Below are positions 6,371 to 10,310 of a stretch of DNA of 10,310 nt, one piece after another. Numbering within the stretch: position 1 is the first letter of the stretch; each line of letters starts with the position of its first letter. Origin of the DNA: Chlorobiota bacterium. Lineage in GTDB: Bacteria; Bacteroidota; Ignavibacteria; SZUA-365; JAADGX01. The notes below the pieces were generated by a model. That model made no database searches, was not told where the DNA came from, and saw only the letters and a program-made list of their open reading frames with translations. The stretch is taken from NCBI GenBank assembly GCA_013152135.1, contig JAADGX010000006.1:1-10310 (forward strand), read 5' to 3'. The translations under genes and the position numbers were made by a program.

Positions 6371-6452
6371 CTTATACTTGCTTGTATCAAAGAAATTTGT
6401 TACCGTACCCTGACGAAGCCTCGCATCACCGGGCCTGTGTATGAATACATGC

Positions 6453-6458
6453 AGGAGG
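6453..6458 (+). promoter_or_regulatory. Ribosome binding site that sets the kinase start
   Basis: AGGAGG lies 6 bases before the ATG at 6465. It favours this start over the in-frame ATG at 6441, which has no such site and would add eight polar residues before the basic membrane leader. Confidence 0.8.
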
Positions 6459-6464
6459 GCCATT

Positions 6465-8084
6465 ATGCGATTCACCCGCCGTTTGAGCATTCGACTTTTC
6501 GTACTGCTTTCCCTGTCGATGGCCGTCGTTTTCGGTGCTTTCCTTGTTCTCACCCTTCACTTCCAGAAAAAATACCTGCTCGAGTGCGCCACCGTCAGCA
6601 GCGCGCGCACGAGCGATCTTGTGGTCAGCGCTCTCAGCCACAGTATGCTCGAAAACAACCGGAACGAAATATATCATACGATCATGGCTATCAGTAAGGA
6701 AAGGGACGTTCGGGGCGTGAGAATTATCAACAAGCTTGGCAGGATCATGTTTTCCTCTTCGCGAAAAGAGATCGGTACGACGGTCAACATGTCCGCCGAA
6801 GCATGTATCCTGTGCCACCAGGCCAGTTTACCCATCTCGGAAGTCACGGATTTCAGACGCACCCGCGTCTTTGCGTCTCCGGAGAATGAAACCATCCTGG
6901 GTATCATCAGCCCCATCCGCAACGCTCCCGAATGCAGCAACGCGGATTGTCACGCCCATGATCCCGCCACGACGATCCTCGGTATCTTGGACCTGAAGAT
7001 GTCCCTGGAGCGGGCCAATTACTATATGTCGCAAACGCGCGACCGCAGCATCGTGTACGAGATTGCTTCCATTTTTCTGATAGCGCTCCTGTTCGGTGTA
7101 TCCATTTTCTACATGGTGGAGAGACCCATAAAGGAACTTACGAAGGGCACCGTGGAAATCTCGAAAGGAAACCTCGATTACCGGATCAACATCAAGCGTC
7201 GAGACGAGATTGGACAGCTTGCGCAATCCTTCAACCGAATGACGAAACAGTTGAAAGAAGCGCGGGAGGAAATCACCGAGCTCAATCGTTCGCTCGAACG
7301 GCGCGTGGAGCAAAAAACCCGTCAGCTCCGACAAGCGGAAGCGCACATGCGCGAAATCGACAAACTGGCTTCGCTTGGAAAACTTGCCGCCAGCGTTGCC
7401 CACGAGTTGAATAATCCCCTGGCGGGCATTCTCACGTACAGCAAGCTCCTGGAACGAAAGCTCACCGGGAAGCACGATATTGTCGACCCGGAAATCATCC
7501 GCGTGCTCAACGTCATTGAGGACGAGACGTCCCGGTGCGGTCAGATCGTCAAGGACCTGCTTCTCTTCGCGCGGCGGGAAGGTGACGCGTTCGTCGAAAC
7601 CTCGCTTCACGAAGTGATCGAGAAAAGCCTCAAGATCGTGTGGCACAAGATCGAGCTGCAGGAGATCCAGGTGACAAAGAAACTGAACCTTGAAAACGAT
7701 CGCCTGCAATGTGACCCAGCCCAGGTACGCCAGGCGCTCATAGCTCTCCTGATAAACGCCATCGAGGCCATTCCCGGTCATGGCGCTATCACGATAGAGA
7801 CCGAGGTGGTGGACGACAACAGGATAGCACTTAACATCAGCGACACCGGTGTGGGGATACCGGAGGAAGTCAGGGATCACATTTTTGAACCCTTCTTTTC
7901 AACCAAGGAAGAGAGCAAAGGCGTAGGTCTGGGTCTCTCCGTGGTGTTCGGTATTGTCCAGCGGCACCATGGAACCATAACGGTATCTTCAAAACCCGGG
8001 GAAGGATCGACGATTCGGATCATCCTGCCCCGCCGCCAGCCGGGAAGCGAACAGCAGGCCCCGCGGAAGTATGACGCATCGTAG
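6465..8084 (+). CDS. Membrane sensor histidine kinase with two c-type haem motifs
   Basis: Protein of 539 residues. Membrane helices at about 9-32 and 198-217 enclose a periplasmic sensor domain. That domain contains C114-I-L-C117-H118, a standard CxxCH haem c motif, and C157-x4-C162-H163, the longer CX4CH form known from tetrahaem cytochromes c3. The second lies in a conserved-looking IRNAPECSNADCHAH stretch. A HAMP domain (about 218-270) and a coiled coil lead to the HisKA domain with H313 in the H box (SVAHELNNPLA). The ATPase domain has N431 (LLINAIEAI), DTGVGIP at 460-466 and GVGLGLS at 486-492. It has the features of an NtrB/ZraS-type kinase, autophosphorylating on H313 and passing phosphate to the regulator encoded next. 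Haem binding suggests sensing of redox state, oxygen or NO in the periplasm; the ligand is not shown. It follows the H-like genes after 106 bases. Confidence 0.93.
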   Translation: MRFTRRLSIRLFVLLSLSMAVVFGAFLVLTLHFQKKYLLECATVSSARTSDLVVSALSHSMLENNRNEIYHTIMAISKERDVRGVRIINKLGRIMFSSSRKEIGTTVNMSAEACILCHQASLPISEVTDFRRTRVFASPENETILGIISPIRNAPECSNADCHAHDPATTILGILDLKMSLERANYYMSQTRDRSIVYEIASIFLIALLFGVSIFYMVERPIKELTKGTVEISKGNLDYRINIKRRDEIGQLAQSFNRMTKQLKEAREEITELNRSLERRVEQKTRQLRQAEAHMREIDKLASLGKLAASVAHELNNPLAGILTYSKLLERKLTGKHDIVDPEIIRVLNVIEDETSRCGQIVKDLLLFARREGDAFVETSLHEVIEKSLKIVWHKIELQEIQVTKKLNLENDRLQCDPAQVRQALIALLINAIEAIPGHGAITIETEVVDDNRIALNISDTGVGIPEEVRDHIFEPFFSTKEESKGVGLGLSVVFGIVQRHHGTITVSSKPGEGSTIRIILPRRQPGSEQQAPRKYDAS

Positions 8085-8183
8085 CCGTGAAGCGCATTCA
8101 TGCCGCGTCATGGTTTATGATACAACAGGAATGATGATTCAGAACGAGGAACAAATCTTATCACAATTACGCGACGAAAGACA

Positions 8184-9527
8184 ATGGCATCCAATGATGT
8201 TTCAATCCTGGTCGTGGACGATGAGCGCGCCGTCCGCGACAGCTTGTACGGTTGGTTTACCGAGGACGGATACGAAGTAGATACGGCGGTAGACGCCCAG
8301 GAAGCCTTGACGAAATTGCAGCAGCGAAGCTTTGATCTCGCGCTTCTTGACATCAAGCTCCCCGGCATGGACGGCATGGAATTGCAACAGCGCATCAGGG
8401 AAGTCGATCCCGAACTGCCCGTCATCATGATCACGGCCTATGCCAGTATCGAAACGGCGGTAAAGGCGCTCAAGTCGGGGGCGTTTGATTACGTCACCAA
8501 GCCTTTTGACCCGGACAACCTGAGCCGGCTGGTCCGCAATGCCATCCGCCAGAAGCAACTCGCCAGGGAAAACGTACGGCTTCGCGCAAAGATATCCGAT
8601 CTCACCGCGGGCGACCAGCTTATCGGGGAAAGCGAAGCCATGCAAAAGGTGCGTGAACTGATCAAGACCGTCGCCGCCACTGATTCCACGGTAGTGATTC
8701 ACGGCGAGAGCGGAACGGGCAAAGAATTGGTAGCCCGTGCCATTCACCACCACAGTGACCGTCGCTATTTTCCCATTGTGGACGTGAACTGCGGCGCCCT
8801 GGCCGAGTCCATCCTGGAGAGCGAGCTGTTCGGGCACGAGAAGGGAGCCTTCACCGGTGCCCACCAGACACGAAAAGGGAAACTGGAGATCGCCGACGGG
8901 GGGACGCTCTTCTTGGATGAAATCGCCAGCATCAGCATGAAAATGCAGGTCGAGCTCCTGCGCGTTCTGGAAACAAAGCAGTTCTCGCGAGTGGGAGGCA
9001 ACAAGATCATCACCTCCGATTTTCGTGTGATCTGCGCCACCAACCGGAACCTGGAAGCGGCGGTGGCGGAAGGGACGTTCCGCGAGGACCTGTACTATCG
9101 CATCAATGTTTTCTCCATTTATCTCCCTCCTTTACGGGAACGGCGCAGCGATATTCCTCTCCTGGCCGACCACTTTCTGAAGACCTATGCCTTGGCCATG
9201 AACAAGCCCATACGGGAAATATCGCCCGAGGCACTGGACATCCTGGTACGATACGAGTGGCCGGGAAACGTGCGAGAGCTCGAGAACGCCATCGAGAGGG
9301 CCATGGTCGTCGGAACGCCTCCCGCAATCAGGCCGGAGGATTTACCCATGTCGCTCGAACGATCCATATCGAACGACAGCGACGCCCTGGCGGAGGTGGA
9401 AAAGAGACACATTGCACACGTACTCGACAAGTATGGGTGGAATATATCGCATGCCGCCCAGGCGCTGAAAATCGACCGTGTGACACTGTACAACAAGATC
9501 AAGCGCTATGGATTACAGCGACCGTGA
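8184..9527 (+). CDS. NtrC-family sigma-54-dependent response regulator
   Basis: Protein of 447 residues with the full three-domain layout. The receiver domain (about 7-120) has the acidic pair D12/D13, phospho-acceptor D56 (LALLDIKLPG), T84 and K106. The AAA+ domain (about 145-385) has Walker A GESGTGKE at 174-181, GAFTGA at 221-226 (the loop that contacts sigma-54) and Walker B TLFLDE at 241-246. A Fis-type helix-turn-helix lies at about 404-445 (NISHAAQALKIDRVTLYNKIKRYG). All key residues are present, so it should be an active enhancer-binding activator phosphorylated by the upstream kinase. Likely targets are the palindromes at 1738-1754 and 1818-1834. The ATG at 8184 follows the kinase stop by 99 bases and has only a weak GAAAG ahead of it, so expression may be low. 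Its TGA overlaps the GTG start of the protease gene. Confidence 0.95.
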   Translation: MASNDVSILVVDDERAVRDSLYGWFTEDGYEVDTAVDAQEALTKLQQRSFDLALLDIKLPGMDGMELQQRIREVDPELPVIMITAYASIETAVKALKSGAFDYVTKPFDPDNLSRLVRNAIRQKQLARENVRLRAKISDLTAGDQLIGESEAMQKVRELIKTVAATDSTVVIHGESGTGKELVARAIHHHSDRRYFPIVDVNCGALAESILESELFGHEKGAFTGAHQTRKGKLEIADGGTLFLDEIASISMKMQVELLRVLETKQFSRVGGNKIITSDFRVICATNRNLEAAVAEGTFREDLYYRINVFSIYLPPLRERRSDIPLLADHFLKTYALAMNKPIREISPEALDILVRYEWPGNVRELENAIERAMVVGTPPAIRPEDLPMSLERSISNDSDALAEVEKRHIAHVLDKYGWNISHAAQALKIDRVTLYNKIKRYGLQRP

Positions 9528-10102
9528 GAGCGCAGTTGGAAATATTCACGCTGAATTTTTTCCAGCATGAATTACTGATCGCGCTTCGTGAGTGGTTGGC
9601 CCTTGAGTTCAATCTACACAGTCTCGAGAGTTCTTTTTCCTTCTCACTGGATGAATCCTTTGATCCAGCCCGACGGCAGTATCATGCCACCCGTATCTGG
9701 GAGCAGGTTCTGAAAGCACGCCAGGGTTCCCACCATAAATTGCTCGTCATCACCGAGTACGACCTGTTCATCCCGGTGTTGACCTTCGTTTTCGGCGAAG
9801 CCCAACTGGGTGGGCGCGCGGGGATCGTTTCCATTTGTCGCCTGCTCGAATCGTTCTACGGTTTGGTACCAAACCAGGATCTCCTGTTCCAGCGCCTGTG
9901 CAAGGAAGTAGTGCACGAACTGGGCCACCTGTACGGATTGCGGCATTGCTACATGCCGTCCTGTGTCATGGGTCCCTCCACGACCGTGGAACGAGTGGAT
10001 GCGAAGGAATGGAAATTCTGTCCGGAGTGTCTGGAGACGTTCGCACGAGCGCGAGAGGATCTGGCAATGAAGCTAAGTCATACACCCCCGAAAAAAAGGT
10101 AA
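9524..10102 (+). CDS. amzA: Archaemetzincin-type zinc metalloprotease
   Basis: Protein of 192 residues, the normal size for the family. The signature is complete: H131-E132-x2-H135-x2-G-x2-H141-C142-x4-C147-x-M149, then C166-x2-C169. The three histidines bind the catalytic zinc, Glu132 is the general base, Met149 lies in the Met-turn, and the four cysteines are expected to hold a second, structural zinc. No signal peptide is seen, so it is cytoplasmic. The physiological substrate of this family (peptidase M54) is not known. The start is taken as GTG 9524, which overlaps the regulator stop (GTGA). An open frame continues upstream to 9257, but that part lies inside the regulator gene in another frame and has no protease character. 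Translational coupling to the regulator suggests co-expression with the sensor pair. A functional link is otherwise unproven. Confidence 0.9.
   Translation: MRAQLEIFTLNFFQHELLIALREWLALEFNLHSLESSFSFSLDESFDPARRQYHATRIWEQVLKARQGSHHKLLVITEYDLFIPVLTFVFGEAQLGGRAGIVSICRLLESFYGLVPNQDLLFQRLCKEVVHELGHLYGLRHCYMPSCVMGPSTTVERVDAKEWKFCPECLETFARAREDLAMKLSHTPPKKR
9860..9875. repeat. 16-bp perfect palindrome inside the protease gene
   Basis: GGTTTGGTACCAAACC reads the same on both strands. It encodes part of YGLVPNQ in the archaemetzincin, so it is probably constrained by the protein or chance. Confidence 0.3.
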
Positions 10103-10155
10103 TAGGGGACGACATTGGCGAATGAATAGAGGAAGGGAGGACAAGGAGAAGAGGA

Positions 10156-10188
10156 GATTTTGGATTCTGGATTTTCGATTTTGGATTG
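10156..10188 (+). repeat. Degenerate heptamer repeat, GATTTTG type
   Basis: Four units (GATTTTG, GATTCTG, GATTTTC, GATTTTG) and a partial fifth (GATTG) sit head to tail. This simple repeat is familiar from intergenic DNA of many bacteria, where the opposite strand appears as NPKSKIQNPKS-like false peptides. Confidence 0.8.
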
Positions 10189-10262
10189 TTTTCCGGAGGG
10201 AGGATTTGTGACAAGGGAGCAAGGAGAATATTTCGTGGTTCAAATATTGTTTAAACAAAAAA

Positions 10263-10310
10263 CGTCATTCCCACCCCATAAGGGGCCGCTATGTGGCGAA
10301 AGCGGGAATC
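10263..10310. repeat. Partial palindromic intergenic repeat (CGTCATTCCC ... GCGGGAATC type)
   Basis: Outer arms ATTCCC (10267-10272) and GGGAAT (10304-10309) pair. Between them lie CCCC-ATAA-GGGG (10274-10285) and a CGC/GCG mini-hairpin (10287-10298), giving a three-way-junction or cruciform-like fold. The ends resemble the dispersed bacterial repeat CGTCATTCCCGCGAAAGCGGGAATC, here with extra sequence in the middle. It reaches the window end and may be incomplete. It could act as a bidirectional transcription stop or be a small mobile or REP-like element. Confidence 0.5.

Larger units (their letters stand above)
10103..10310. other. Non-coding region after the protease gene
   Basis: No gene is supported in these 208 bases. 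The stretch begins with purine-rich DNA (repeated GGAGG/GAAGAG), then a heptamer repeat, AT-rich palindromes (AATATTT/AAATATT arms at about 10228-10249; TTGTTTAAACAA at 10247-10258) and a partial palindromic repeat at the edge. No classical terminator with a U-tract was seen right after the protease stop. Confidence 0.6.

Noticed and set aside
6366..6382. GG...GC sigma-54-like promoter ahead of the kinase gene
   Set aside because: The spacing between GG and GC is 11 bases, one too many for the strict -24/-12 geometry, and it overlaps a hairpin.
6828..7880. Minus-strand 350-codon open frame inside the kinase gene
   Set aside because: Shadow of the kinase, whose H, N and G boxes are all in the plus-strand frame.
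8131..8220. Short open frame between kinase and regulator (begins MMIQNEEQILSQL)
   Set aside because: It overlaps the regulator start, is under 30 codons and has no clear ribosome site or motif.
9257..9523. Upstream extension of the archaemetzincin frame
   Set aside because: It lies within the AAA+/HTH part of the regulator in another frame and gives a low-complexity Arg/Gly sequence. The family length fits the GTG start at 9524.

Overview
The window carries a set of plus-strand genes (2036-10102) and one unrelated minus-strand gene (177-1451), separated by a 584-base divergent intergenic region. The organism looks like an anaerobic, probably uncultured bacterium. The minus-strand protein belongs to a secreted family I associate with Bacteroidota and relatives. 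The HybA/HybB-like module, the haem-type sensor kinase and the NtrC-type regulator are more typical of Deltaproteobacteria-like and candidate-phylum (FCB-group) anaerobes. I therefore favour an FCB-type bacterium, but taxonomy is not proven by this sequence.

Layout. 1-176: window edge, no gene supported. 177-1451 (-): secreted protein with an EF-hand-like loop, a Tyr/Trp/Pro-rich middle and five 32-residue basic repeats. 1452-2035: regulatory region holding two related 17-bp palindromes and two sigma-54-like promoter candidates. 2036-6358 (+): gcvH-like 1, hybA-like ferredoxin, hybB/NrfD-like membrane protein, gcvH-like 2, gcvH-like 3. 6465-8084 (+): membrane sensor histidine kinase with two c-type haem motifs in its periplasmic domain. 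8184-9527 (+): NtrC-family sigma-54 activator. 9524-10102 (+): archaemetzincin-type zinc protease, translationally coupled to the regulator by a GTGA overlap. 10103-10310: non-coding, with a GATTTTG-type heptamer repeat and part of a palindromic repeat running off the window.

How it may work together. HybA and HybB normally connect a periplasmic [NiFe] hydrogenase to the quinone pool. Here no hydrogenase subunit is present, and the pair is embedded among three divergent glycine-cleavage-H-like (lipoyl-fold) proteins. Two of these carry an N-terminal membrane anchor and one carries an N-terminal cysteine cluster. The position of the lipoyl-lysine is kept in the first, shifted in the second and lost in the third, so most of this set is unlikely to work as ordinary lipoate carriers. 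The kinase/regulator pair could sense periplasmic redox state, oxygen or NO through haem and drive a sigma-54 promoter ahead of the module. The main candidate for an undescribed system is this membrane redox complex: HybAB plus three H-like proteins under haem-sensor/sigma-54 control.
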